Shown here piece after piece: positions 45,504-60,500 of a stretch of DNA of 64,000 nt. The translations under genes were made by a program, and so were the position numbers. The stretch spans positions 90,516,987-90,580,986 of the forward strand of contig CM042157.1 of the NCBI GenBank assembly GCA_023376005.1, given 5' to 3'. Below the pieces are notes generated by a model. It had not been told where the DNA came from, made no database searches, and worked only from the letters and a program-made list of their open reading frames with translations. The stretch's first letter is position 1. The number at the start of each line of letters is the position of its first letter. This stretch comes from Doryteuthis pealeii. Its lineage: Eukaryota > Mollusca > Cephalopoda > Myopsida > Loliginidae.

Positions 45504-48500
45504 AGGGTTATTCAATAAAAAAGATGAATTTTGCCTCAGGAGTTTGGAATAAGAAAAACTGTTTACAGTTGCACCCTTTTCAAGAAAATCAATAGTGATA
45601 GGCCTTTTCATGTCTCAGAAGACTGGCTGCTGCGCCCATAACTTTTTTCTTTACTGGAGTCACATTTTTCACTCCATGAACTTGTCTTTTCCGATCCGGC
45701 TTGTAGTGGCAAACCCATGTTTAGCCCATTTGTAAACAGTTTTTTTTTTTTTTTTTACTAAAAAAAAAATTCCCTCTCTATACACATTGCACATTCTTCT
45801 GTAAATTTCACATGGTTTGCACTTCTCAGCCACCAAAAATTTGATGATAAACCTCTGGTAAAGCTTGGATCACTGATTTGCTGCCATTTTGAACAGCCTT
45901 AAAACATATTTTTAGAAGATTAAAATAATTAATGCAATAAACCAATTGCATGAGTTTAAAAAAAATGTAAATGAAATTGTCATTTTGTCACCAATCAGAA
46001 TTCAGAAAAAAAAAAAAGGTTATTTGTAAGAACTAAGTTTCAGATGTTAATGAAATGAATTATATGTAGAGCATTTTTTAGGCAAAAGGAGAAAAAAAAG
46101 GACAAAACAAATTCAATATAAAATGTATCATTTTTTTAATCAATTCATATATATCTATATAAAACAAAACAAAATCTCAGCATTAGAATAGTTCAAATAA
46201 AATCTGTGGTGAAATAATCAAGGAAATCTTTTATGGCAAAATGAAATGGAGTGGAAAGCAAATAAAATGAATTAATATATAAAGAATTAAGAGGAAAAAA
46301 AAAACAAACATTGATTCTAATTTATACGTTTTCAACACAAAAAACCCCATTGAATCCCAATTTCTTAAAAATAGTGAGTATAACAAAATTTTAACTGTTA
46401 ATTTTGTTGTTAATTGAAACTTTCAAAATAATCAATGTAATTTCTAAATATGGTAGACATTTTTTTTTTAAATATCTGTTTTTAAACTGGAAAAAAAGAC
46501 AGATTTCAAAAACTAAGTTTATTAACCAATTGGATTTATTTTTACAAAGAGTAATATATTTTTTGAACAAATTGCCTAATGACATCAAGAACAGGAATTG
46601 GATAGAAAATTTTAAGATTGAATTGGAGAAATAATGCTAAGAAAAAGAAATGAAGAGAAAATTTTTGGAGGAATTACTTAATAAAATTTGATCTGTATAT
46701 AGATATTGTATTAATATGTTCTGTGCAAAGATTTTTTTTTTTTCAAGGTTGATATGCAAAAGTTATAAAAAAAAGGGAGATCCCTAAAGAGGCATAACTT
46801 AATTCTTTGATGGTTCATTTGTAAATGAAAGAAAATATGAAAGAAAAATTTACAAAAATAAATCAACAGTAATATCAAAAATTATAATCTTGATGGTTAA
46901 ATAGACATATGAACACCAATGGTTTAACTGATTTTAATTTGTTTTCTTTTACGGCATATCAACCTCAGTGGGTCATTTAATGCCGATAAAGTTTTGAAAT
47001 AAATCAATTCTTAATGGATACACAATTTTTTTAATAAATACATTTTTCTATTTAACCCATAGATAGGACCCTAACAGGTACTACCACTCTGGGTCAGAGT
47101 GGACCAGGGAGCAATGGTGATGAAGGGATGCTCCACATTCCCCAAACCTCCAAAACTGGAACCTCACCATCAGATAGAGTTTAACGTCATTCCCAGGACA
47201 TCTAGACCCTCAGCCACAACCTTCTAGCACCCATATGATAAAAAGGGTTGGAGCTTGCCATAAGGGTAATAGGGTTGGGGCAATCATATAGGTGCTAGGG
47301 CTTGACGTGACCAGCCGATTGATCAGAGGGGGCCTCTCCGCCCACTCGTCTAGCCTAAGTAAAGGTTTAAGTGGAGTGTTGCAGGTCATGGACTGCTCAT
47401 CCACCAAGACTCCGTCCTTAAGCATCATGGGTTGCCACCCACGGTCAACAAATGACCCCATTTGGGAGAGTCTTATCCCTCTACAGAGGTGCATTCTAAT
47501 GCCTCAGCCGACAGGGTGGTGGTTTAACTGAATTGACTGAGAATCAACTTATATCTTATTAAATTGCACCTAATATTAGCAGTTAGTGATAAACACAGTA
47601 CCCAAAAGTTTTTTTGTTATTCTATAAAGTTTGATATTGAAAGAAAAGAAAAAAAATTAAATTTTCTAAAATGAGAACAATAAGTCAAAAAACATTAAAT
47701 ATGAAATTGTAAACAAATATTAGTAAAACACAGAAACAAGAGATGATAAAGTGTTACAAAAAAGTAAAAAGTTCAACTAGCAAGCACAAAATCTGAAATT
47801 GAAAATATATCTAATTCAGAGGACCCAAAATTTTGAACCCCCCCCCCAAAAAAAACCCCCAACTTTTCTCTCCTAAACTATTAGATTTTAATTTTATATA
47901 AAAAAAAAGTATTTAAATCTGAATGAAAGTAAGCAATTCAACAAATTAATGAATGGATCAGTTTTAATTTGTGCTTTTAAGGAGAACCTTTTCAGTATAA
48001 AGATTTTAGAATCAAATACAAGGATCTGAAATACAAATAGGATTTATTTTTTTCTTTGTAACATTAATATTCAGTAAATTGTAACATCTTATTATAATGG
48101 AGATTGTGTGTGTCTATAACCGAAACTATATCAGTACCCAAGTCACAACTCCTTTAGTTTTTTATGTCACATACTCCATGATTTTATTTTTTATTTAAAT
48201 CTCAATTATTAATAAAATTGTCTTACATTATTATTACTGTTGGCCTTATCTACATATTAATAAGATGCAATTGTATTTATATATGCAACAAAATAGTAGT
48301 TTACAGTGTTAACTGGAAAGGTAATTTACATATTGCTCTTAAAATCAATATGATCTTTTTTTTTTTTTTTTTTTTTTTCAATTGCTTTTTAATCCCAACT
48401 CACTCAGTGAGAAACAGCAGGGATTAGAAATAATAAAGGATAATCTAACTCACATCCCCTTTTGCAGGAGGAGGAGAAGGAGGAGGAGGAGGCTGCGTTA

Positions 48501-51500
48501 AATGCATCAACTGGGCTAGAAGGAGTCATTATTTTGCAAAAGCTCAAATCAAACCTATGAACTTATCCCTTATTCTGTTTATTCTCTGTCATAGTTTTTT
48601 TTTATACCAATTAACAGAATTTTTCAGAAAATAGATCCAGCATTGTTAACCATTACTAATTTTGACTACTATTTTTTTTTTGTCTTAAAAAGCAAAAAAA
48701 AAAAAAAAAAAGAAAAAAAAAGGTATCATAAATATATTTTATGATAACAAATAAGTTTGGTTTCTTTGTTTAATGGCACATCAACCTTTGTGGATTATTA
48801 TTGCCAAAGCCATCCTTGTAGAAGAATAGTAGTGGTACTATTTAACCCATAGCTAGGGGAGGGGATGAGTGATTCATACTAATAATAACAAATAAAATAA
48901 CGAATAACACACGGTAAAGTTATTAGGTTTTGCTTTTTTTTTCATTTATAGATTTTCAGATCCAAGCAGAAGTTCCTAAATATTAAAAACAAACAAAACA
49001 ATAAAACCAGTTGAGAAACAATTATGATTACAAATTGTTTTATTATTAATTTTTATGTTGGTGTAGAATTGTCATAAAGAAAAATGAAATGTTATGAATG
49101 ATTGAGCCACATACCTTGTCGTTTCTCCATTGAGAACTGAAATGCATTATACCAAGTTGGGTAGAGTATGGACTAAATTTTGGTTAGTTTTAGTCAAACT
49201 CAAATCAATTTCCTTTACTTTTTTTTTTCTTTAGAAATTCTGATTTCTCTTCTACACAATTCATTTTTAGTGTTTATTATTTTTAAACTGTCATATTTGA
49301 ACTTATAATTAAATGCCCTTTAAAATACAAAAGTATGTTTTTGCTTAAATAGTACAGAGGACTATGAACATATTTGATATTTCTGACACAATGCACATGT
49401 ATGTCATGTGGCATGTTATATCTAATGCACTTGTGAATAGATTCCATGGTTTTAGATTAAAGGTTCTGGCTTTTTTTTCTTTCTTTAAATCCTCATTTTT
49501 CTAAATATCAATAAAAACATTTTTCATGTTATTGATTTGAAGAACTGTTTTTGAAGGGCAAAACAACTACTTATATACAAATGTATCACATGACAATATA
49601 GAAACACCTCCACTAAAAACCTGTGTCACAGATACACATCAGCATCATTCTTTAAGTATAACAAATTTTATTTTATTTACTAAAATAAAGCATATGAAGT
49701 TTTATATAGCATTTTTTTTTATAGTAACTAACAAAAAACATAGGTGGTATTATTATGTAAGAGTTCAAATGTTTAAGATAATAGTGAATGTATTAAATTC
49801 AAGTGAAACTTAAAAAATTTTTTTATAACACCTAAGGTAAAACAAAAACAATACATATAAATAATCAGAGAAAACAAAGTAACATGCAAGAAGCTGTATC
49901 GAAAACCAAACTTTTCTTTTGCAGCTGCTAACAACTTAAAATTGTTACATAATCTATGCGGTTGCATAAGATTATTGTCAATCCCCTGTATTTCTGAAGG
50001 GATGGCCCATATCACGGGCGGGACTTTCCATAGAATATTACAGAAAGCCCGCGAAATATGTGAAGTCACGTGGGACCTGGTTGGGTCCTCAGTTTCGGCT
50101 TGGACGTCAGGCAGATAAGATATGTCTGCTTAGCTGGGACTCACCTGCATACACGTGAAATGTTTAGTTAAGTAAATAAAAGCTTACGAAAATAACATGG
50201 TTTTGTGGTTGATGAATGTCTTGGTAACAAGACTGACCTAGAAGAAATGAATTAAGTGTGACCGACCACCAAGACGAAGTCCAGATGTTAGAAGAGACGT
50301 TAGAAGAGACGCTAGGAGAAGAACGTAAGATACCAAAGATGAACAGAAGAAAAATAGAAGTTAGAAAGTAAAGAAGGGTATACAACTTAAAATGTTTTTA
50401 AGGGAAAAATATAGCTGTTATTTATATTAGAGTAAAGTAGGTTTTTTTAACATTTATGTTTTCATTAGTTAGGATTCTATTAACAAAAACGGACCATATG
50501 ACCTTTAGGCACCCCTTTTTGATCTCGATTCAGAAGGACATGTTTTTCATTTACACCGTCAATATCCAGTTGTTTGTTAACAGACGATTTTTAGAGGATT
50601 TTTTTAAAAATTATAAAACTAACCCCTAACCGTAACCCCTAACAAACAACCGGATATTGACGGTGTAAAGGAAAAACATGTCCTTCTGAATCAAGATCAA
50701 AAAGGAGTGCCTAAAGGTAATATGGTCCACAAAAACTATATCAAACAAAGCAAAGATAACTGAAGTTTAATGCTACCAAAGAATAATATTATCTCAATTC
50801 TTATAATTAGTATAATTATATAATTACAAGCCTCATCAGAAGAAGGAGAGATAAAAAGGTGAAGAAATGAGAAGGAAAATTTGCAGTGAAATAAACACAC
50901 ACAATCCTATAACAATTAAATTAACTACAAAAAACACTGGCATTCATCAATAAAACTTCATTGATTTTACATTTAAAAATCATTTTTTACGGATATTGAA
51001 TAAGTTACTACATTACCTCTTTGCTTCTTTAACAATGAATTATAAATGCTTAATATATTGACTTATTGATATATTCATCTATATAATATTCCTTATTTCA
51101 CTATAACTTGCTTCAATAAATATTTAACAAATTGGTTAACAAAAATGTTGTAAAGGGAAGTAACCGGATAATCCCTCACGTATGCAAATGAGTACGTATA
51201 AAAGAACAACACGAAGATTAGCTCAGCGTGATGTGAGGTGATCTCCACCCACGAAGGTTGTTTTCGTATTCTTGGATGTAAACCCACGTGCTACAACTCT
51301 TCAGAAGATAAGTAATCTTTACCAAATCCTCTTTTACGCTCAGAGACTTTTTACCTTGCCGGTCGGGAGCCATTTTTGCTATTTGTATTCCTTGTAATAA
51401 TAAACTATTATTACAACCACTCGCAATCTTCTCGTTAATGTATTTCTAATACATAACAAAAAATTAAGATGTCAATTTTTAAAAGACTTAAATTTATGAA

Positions 51501-52061
51501 GCCAGAATTTTATGAAATGATATTGGAAATACAGCAAAAAAAGAAGAATAAGTTATGAGTAGAATAATTAAAGGGAGACAAATCCGAAACACAACTAATC
51601 ATGAATATTAAAAATATATTCTATTTTTATCATTATACTACCTCTCTGTCCAATAATAGGTGGTGTGATGGTATAATTTTAGTTGAGGCTGTATGCATTC
51701 ACATTCACACTAATGCCCTTGCAAAAGACATGAATCTGTCTTTCCTCCCTAGCTATAGATAAAATAATAGGTCAGACAGATTTCTAGCCTTGGTGGTCAA
51801 CGGGTATAGGAAAAGGACAATTAAATTAACAATCAAGAGCTTGAGTCCCTAGGGCAATCATACATTGTCATTAACCTCATTGCAGAAACTCCTGGTGTCA
51901 AGTTATATTGCCTGTTGGACTTTCTCTTGAACATCATAGAGAGGAAACTGTCTAGGGTTATTTTATGCCTAGAGGTTAGGGAATCACATTCTTGTGTGTA
52001 GTTGTTTCTTAAGAGTTTTTTTTTCTTTTGTTGTTGCCCACAGTCCTATGAAATATGAATC

Positions 52062-52098
<37 letters not shown>

Positions 52099-52165
52099 CC
52101 TTTGTCACCCAATAAATAGATATGTAAAACCTATATATTGTCACCCAATAAATAGATATGTAAAA

Positions 52166-52198
<33 letters not shown>

Positions 52199-52344
52199 CT
52201 TTGTCACCCAATAAATAGATATGTAAAACCTATATATTTATCTTATTATATTATATAACAGCTCTATTTTATATTGAGCACTCTACCAATTAATACTGCC
52301 TTTGGTACACCATTCAGCAAAAGCTGAAATAGTGACCATCTCAC

Positions 52345-52388
<44 letters not shown>

Positions 52389-54134
52389 ACCCATAAATAG
52401 GACCCTAACATGTACTACCATTCTGGGTCAAAATGAACTTGGGAGTAATGCTAATGAAGGGGTACTCCACACTGAGCGTCACCATCAGATGCAGTTTAGT
52501 AACATACCCAAGACACATAGAGAGGAGAGGTTCACTGCATGGGCAGCTATTTGGCTTTCTTACAAACTTGCCTGGCCTCATCACGATCTATGTGATGATC
52601 TATGGTTTCACAAAACTGATGGATACATAACATCTATACTTATATAAAGGGCAGTTTGTATGTATGTATGTCTGGAGGAAACTAAGAAATAAAACAATTA
52701 ATGACAAAGTAAATATATATACACATTCACTATCACTACATCTTGGTTTTTGAGCAAAAATAATGAAGATTTGATTTCTATTCGTGAAGATAATTAGAAA
52801 ATAGAATTTAAATGATAACACAATGGAATTTTCTTAGCATTTAGTATTTTGAATAGGAGACATTCATTTTTCTTTTCCGATTGTCTGGATCAATACAAGG
52901 TCTTTTTTTTTTACGTAGGGATTCTAATGGGGCTTCTTGCAAAGATCCAACTCACAATTCAACAATAATGGATCTACAAGACTACCTGTTTAACATTAGA
53001 ATTTCACTGTAAGATTTTAAAAAATGCTAAAACTTAATAATTGCAAAAAATATTAAGGCAACGCTGGGTAGCTGCTAATAATTGTATTTGTAAATAAATT
53101 TCATATGCTAAATGAGTTATATTACTAATTATGAAACAGAAGAAGTAATATATTAAACATGTTATAAAACTGACTATTTTTTAACCATCTCAATGATATA
53201 AAGGCATTAAGATTTTAATTGGTCAATATTGTTGAAATCACATCAATCTACAACAAATTTCTCTTCCATTGTTAAAAGAAAACAACAAAAAAGAAGAAAC
53301 AGGTTTAACAGAATACAACATGGCCACACTTAATGGAATCTTTAGAAAACAATGTTAAATAAACATACAAACCAAAATTGAAATTAAAAGAAAATTAAAC
53401 TTGAAAATATTATTTTCTAGAGCAGACATGAGAAACCTTTTTCAAGAAGCAAGTCACATGAAAGATGACTCATCATCATCATCAGGTGGGCTGGGCTGCA
53501 CTACATTAAAAAGTTCAAGGTAATTTTATATTGAAGCTACCTCAACCATTTTCACTACAGAGGATCATACATGAAAGCATCTGTTTAAGAAATAGGGGAA
53601 AGTTTTTTTTTTCTTCTCTTCAGTAAAAAGATTTTTTCTATAAAAAAAATTGAAGTCTTAGGTATGCCATTCAGAAAGCACCAATTATGTAGTGTAGTCT
53701 ACCTTAAGTCTTAGGTATGCCATTCAGAAAGAACATTTGGCTTGTGCATCGCAGTTTGCCCATGGCTACTCTAGAGAAACATTCAGAGAATTATTCAACC
53801 ATCACAGACAATTATGAAATCAACAGTTTTTATGAATTTCTTAAACTTTTATTTAAACCTCATGAATAAGTTTGGTTTAGAATCACTGACTTAAGACTTT
53901 ATAATGCATCATGCATTATAAAGTCTTAAGTCAGTGAATCTCAAATTATTTGATGGTTCGTGTTGATTTATTTGTTTCATGGCATATTAACCTTTGGGGT
54001 TATTTAATGCCAAAATTATCCTTGTAGGAGAATAGTAGTGGTACTATTTAAACCATAGATGGACAAACTATCTGATGTGGTATACCAGAAGGATATTTTT
54101 CCAATGTGCCACATTATTACATGGTGTGTGTGTA

Positions 54135-54175
<41 letters not shown>

Positions 54176-54466
54176 TATATTTTTGAAGGCAATTACAATG
54201 CGTATATCGTATAAAATTTGATAATTATTGAAAATAATCATGACAAGCAAACTTGGCGAATAACGCATGTGACGTGTGGAACACCGTACAGCTGTTTCAA
54301 CGTTAATAGGTCTCATCAGCAGTGTATACCTACGATCTCCCTCTGTGTCATGATTATTTTGAATAATTATCGAATTTTATACAATATACGCATTGTAATT
54401 GCCTTCAAAAATATAAATAATAACATACTTTACTTAACAATGCTTCAAAAGAAAATTATCAAATAC

Positions 54467-54503
<37 letters not shown>

Positions 54504-57500
54504 GTAGTCAAACAATGTGTTTGAAATGGCGAAGGCCGACAATTTGTGGGAGATTATGTGCTTAATTAAAGTAAAGTAAAAATACATTTAAACCAATATG
54601 CATGCCTAATTCATTTAATTATAATTGATTAATTAACAAATTAGGTATGACTTTAATTAAGCACATAATCTCCCACATATATATATATGATAATGTGAAA
54701 CTAGAAACTCATCATATACCGGCTTGTGTACCAGCACTGGTAAACATACCACCACTTTGAGTAGCGGTAGTCTAAGTGATATATAAATATAAAATCATAT
54801 TCATATGTGCTTATAACATAAACAATTTTATATTTACATATATTATTTTTAGAGTAACCTGTTTACTTATCTAAGAAGAAAACTAAACTGTAAAATATGT
54901 AATCATTATTATTTAGGCAATCTACTTTTTATTACACAATATAAATGTATTTACTGACAAGAAAACTTTCTTGAATTTTATCCATAAACTTCTGTGAATG
55001 TTAAGTATCTGGCCGCCATCCTTGGCCAGTTGGAAAGAACTCAAAGTAAATAAGTAAGTAAGTAAGTAAGTCCCGAGTCATAGAATCCTTTGGTAAGTGA
55101 ATAAGTCCTGTGATAGAGAATCCTTTGGTAAGTGAATAAGTCCTGTGATAGAGAATCCTTTAGGTCCGACGTCCAAGAAGATCCAAGTAGTAGTGAGTTA
55201 AGATTAGAATCAGCCAGTATAAATAACAACAGCAGCAGAGCACTGCCAGTGATTGGACAATCGGTTGGTCACATGGTAGTCGGCGAGTCTATAAGTAGAA
55301 GTGACCATTTACCACACGCCTTATATCACAAAAACGCCAACACCTTTAAAGCTTTTATATGTAATGAGTATATGATAATTTACTTGATTTTCTAACTGCT
55401 TATTCAGTTATTCTGAGACAGACCCCCCCCCCCACGTTTTAATTGAAATACAAAAATCATCTATTATTTGAGAATACAAAACTATAATTTAAAAAAAGGG
55501 AGTGGGGTAGTAAATTTAAAGATTAAAAACTTACATTTTACAATTAGATGCTGATGATTTTCGTAAGGTTACATTTCCTCCATTTACAATTGGATTATCA
55601 GGAAATTTTATTAAAAGTTTTTGACCGCCACACTCAACACCCTGAAAAAAAAAAGGAAAGAAATTCTACTTCAGTAAATAAAGAACAATAATTTCAACTT
55701 CAGTCAATGTGATTTTATGTTGCTAAAAATCCAAAGTTGTTATTGTTATTGTTGATGATAACTTTTAGAGTTATAAACGTACAAGAAATTTTTCAAAGAA
55801 TTGAAACTCTTCTTTGTATTTTTTCATATTGACACTGCATTTCAGATGATCTATTTTTCAGTCCTTGTGAGATGTATAATCCAAGAAAAAAAAAACATAT
55901 TTCAATTTAATTAACACTTTGAACTCTTACCCTCTTGGTTCTAATTACCTATACAAGAGCTCATTAAAAAAAATTGGATCAAGTCTCCAATAGGCACCCC
56001 AAATCAGACCAGTAATCAAAAGGTGAGTTTTTCTTGATACCGCAAACCTCCACTACTTCTTATTTGTAAACCACAATATGAAATATTTATTAAATCTATT
56101 GGAAGTGCAAAATTACCATAATGCAAAATCTCAAACTTCTGATTAAAATTAAAAAGTATGATTTAAAAAAATGCTAAAACTTAACATTTTTTGCAATTAT
56201 TAAGTTTTAGCATTTTTAAAAATCTTACAGTGAAATTCTAATGTCAAAGAATAGTCTGTTGGTTTGCTTACAAATAAGCAGAAGCAGAAGCTTACGGTGC
56301 CAAGCAAAACTCACCTTTTGATTACTGGTCGGATTTGGGGTGCTTATTGAAGACTTGATCGAAAAAATTAAAATAAAAAAAATAAAAAAACATAATCAAG
56401 CACAGCACACATTCAAACTTTGTTCAAGGGTGTGACGGAGAATGAGAAAGGAAAGGGAGCAAGACATTGTCTTGCCTGCCGGGATTGAACTTGCGTCCTC
56501 CCGCATGCAAAAACAAATGCGATTTGGGCACTGGACGGACGCGAGGTTCGACTGATGTGCCCAGATGTTTGGGTAAATATGTCCATAAATGACAAGTGAG
56601 TCAAGCGCTGGGAGTCAGCAGCAGCAGAAACAGTCGACGACGAAGCGCTTTGCAAACGACCCTATAAAAAAATGGATTTTAGTCCAACAGAAACAAAACA
56701 GGAAATGCGATTTTGAACTGTTAAAGATTATTTCGACTATGACGACGGATTTTCCAGCTGCTAGACGAAGACGAAGAATGTGTTGACCAAAAGAACGTCT
56801 GGCTTGTGAGAAGATGGTGAACTTGCTTGTTTTTGGTCCCCACCTCAGCAGGAACTTCTTGATTCGGATATCCATTTCCCCCCCTCTATTCTATAAAGGG
56901 TGCTGACATTTTTTTTTCTCCAAATCTATTCCATTTAAAGAAATGCTGTGAATAGTTAATATATCAAGCCTTAACGTTGATGTGATTTCCCTGAGCCCAA
57001 ACATTAAGCTTACAATGCATAGCAAGTTAAGATTCAATGCAAAATATCAAGTTTATTCAAAGGACTAATGTGACTAGTTCAAGTATTATCATTTGATTGA
57101 TTGATTTTAATGGCATGTCAATCTGTCTAGGGTTATTTTATGCCTAGAAGTTAGAGAAACACATTCATATTTACATTTATGTGTACTTGTTTAAAAGTTT
57201 TGTTTGTTTGTTTGTTTTTAAATAATTTTTTTGCACATAGTCCTATTGAATACAAATCATTTTTACACAGATGTATTTGACCCATTGATGGGACCCTAAC
57301 AGGTACTACCACTCAGGGGGTGCAGAGTGAACCTGGAAGTAATGGCAATGAAGGGGTACTCTGTACTCCTCAGAACTCGATCTCACCATCAGATTTTTAG
57401 TGTCATACTCAGGAGACACTTTTGTTTTTTGAGGGGTGGGCTTACGTTTCTGCAAGAGGACACAGTCAACATATTCTAAGCCTCACCGACAGGGCAGTAT

Positions 57501-60500
57501 TAATATAAGGATGATTTTTAATGAATAATAATTAAACAACCTTTTTTTATTAAAATTTTCATGTTCATGCCTTTGATAAAATCATGCAAACACTAGTAGT
57601 TGATAATTCAAATATCATTCAGTTTAAGTACCGCATTTGACAGCATATAGGATGCACTTTTTTTCCAAAATTTTGGCTCAAAAAATTGCCCTGGGTCTTA
57701 TACATCGTAGGTGTAAGTTTGAGACCTCCCGTAGGCCTAGGCTAATCTTCTCTATGATGATGCTCACTAACCCAGCTCAGTACTTTTACCTACCCTAAAC
57801 TCCATGCATCCTTATTTTATTGCTGGTATTGTTATAATCAAGGTTAACAGGAGACTGCTTTCAACAATATATGCTTAAATACACTAAAAACTTTTTTTCC
57901 TGAATCTGACCTGCTGAAATGGGGGTGCATCTTATATGCCCATGCGTCTTATATGCCGTCAAATACGGTAATAATATACTTTCCATTTGTCATTTTCGAG
58001 AGAGAGAAAGAGAGAGAAAGAATATTCACCTGTAAAGAATTCATTGCTTTGCCAGCTGATTCTTTACTTTTAAAATTGATAAAGGCACAGAACCTATTTG
58101 GTAAACAGCGCACACTGGTCACAGGTCCATGCCTATGTAAAAAAAAAAACAATAAATTAACATACTAAGAAAAGGTTGAAAAAGATTTTTTTTTTTAAAT
58201 GTTTTCATATAAATAACATTTTATTTTGTGAACTTAAAAGACAAAAAAAAAAAAAGATATAAAAACAACTACAACTAGTAAATTAAGAAGTTTTCAAAAA
58301 TGAAAACCAATTTAAGTTCCTTAAAATAATCCAATGCTCTTATAGAATTATTTATCTAAAAAAAAAAAAAAGAAGTTTTCAACTTTAATATCTACAAAAC
58401 CCAAAGTATATTAGATAAAAACTAAAGTAATTTCAAGCAAGAACAATATGACCTAAATGATATAAAACAAATCAGAGTAAAAAAAGACAAAATTATTTTT
58501 ATTTATTAGTGACATTTTTCTGTAGACTCCTATGCATCGACATACCAGTGTTGGCCAACCAGAAAAAACTTACAACAGCTCTATGCAGACACTGGATACC
58601 AAATTGAGGATTTGCCAGGCGTGATGAACAAAAGGAATGGATGGTGAGAGAGAGTCAAGGGAATGTGTGCTATCAACATAGATTGGTGATGAGAATACTG
58701 AGCATGTTGATTATGCCATACTATACTTACACAGCCAAGATTTTGTAGTGTATTTATATAATAATCTATCTATACAAATATAAAGGGCAATTGGTGTGTA
58801 TGTATGTGTGTATGTATGCCTATATGAAACTATGAAAATAAAACAATTAATGACAAAGTAAATATTTATACACATCAAATATCACAGGTTCTTGCTTTTT
58901 GTGCAAAAATTATGAAGATTTGATTTATATTTGAAGATATTAAAAAAAATTAAATAGAAATAGCATTGAAATTCTACTTAAAAATGTTCAACATTTGTAA
59001 ATTTCAAAAGCAAACAAATCAATACACCAATTCATTTTTTTTTTTTGCCAAACCCCCCTCTACCCAGGCAATGCTGGGTAACCACTTCTAGTCTCACATA
59101 ATGGACATCTTTTTAATACAATATATCTTAAATAATATAAAACATCATGACTGTAACTACATAGCCTAAGTATAGACTTTGACATATTTCTTACATATAA
59201 ACATTAGATCTGTAAACATTTGGGAATCATTATTCCACTTATTTTTTTTTAAGAAAATAGAAAATAAATATTGTACTGTATTATAGAAAAGTAATAAATA
59301 TGTATGGATCATTGGATAAACTTGGTAGAGGCAACTTTAACATAAAAGTAGAGGCAACTTTAAGAGGCAACTTTAACATAAAGTAGAGGCAACTTAACAT
59401 AAAGTAGAGGCAACTTTAACATAAAGGTAGAGGCAACTTTAACAACTTTAACATAAAAGTAGAGGCAACTTTAACATAAAAGGCAACTTTAAACATAAAA
59501 GTAGAGGCAACTTTAACATAAAGGTAGAGGCAACTTTAACATAAAGGTAGAGGCAACTTTAACATAAAAGTAGAGGCAACTTTAACATAAAAGTAGAGGC
59601 AACTTTAACATAAAAGTAGAGGCAACTTTAACATAAAAGTAGAGGCAACTTTAACATAAGTAGAGGCAACTTTAACATAAAGTAGAGGCAACTTTAACAT
59701 AAAAGTAGAGCAACTTTAACATAAAAGTAGAGGCAACTTTAACATAAAGGTAAGGTAGAGGCAACTTTAACATAAAAGTAGAGGCAACTTTAACATAAAG
59801 GTAGAGGCAACTTTAACATAAAGTAGAGGCAACTTTACATAAAAGTAGAGGCAACTTTAACATAAAGTAGAGGCAACTTTAACATAAAAGTAGAGGCAAC
59901 TTTAACATAAAAGTAGAGGCAACTTTAACATAAAGGTAGAGTAGAGGCAACTTAACATAAAGGTAGAGGCAACTTTAACATAAAGTAGAGGCAACTTTAA
60001 CATAAAGGTAGAGGCAACTTTAACATAAAAGTAGAGGCAACTTTAACATAAAAGTAGAGGCAACTTTGCAACCATTTTAAATTATTTTACACTATCTGCT
60101 AAATCAATATTTCTCTGAATTTTTAGATGAGGCTTGATAATTTGTATTACTTGGATCATTCAGACTATTGTCCTCATCCTTATTGTTATCTACACAACCC
60201 TCCTGCCTTCTTCAGGTGTTTCTTCTCGAACTTGGGAGCTTTCATGGAACTTTTAACTGAACCCTTCAATCTACGGCGGTAGACTGTTCTCACTCCATTA
60301 GCCATGACCGGGTACAAGTGTTAAGCTGTGTTAAGTATTCTATGTTTTTATTGCCTTTATTGGCCAGGATTGAACCTGCAACCTACAGATGATTGTCACT
60401 TAGAACTGTATTAACTTAATGAAGAGAAGGTTCCTGAGTTTAACAAGAAACATTTGAAGAAGGCCAGAAGGTACATCATCCTAAACGTTGTGTAGATAAC

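Noticed and set aside
57949..58152. 67-codon uninterrupted frame containing the RRM core
   Set aside because: Its ends run into intron on both sides; the spliced exon 58132-58030 explains the conserved part.
59325..60068. Possible CRISPR array
   Set aside because: Unit is a continuous 23-bp tandem repeat with no spacers, in an animal intron.
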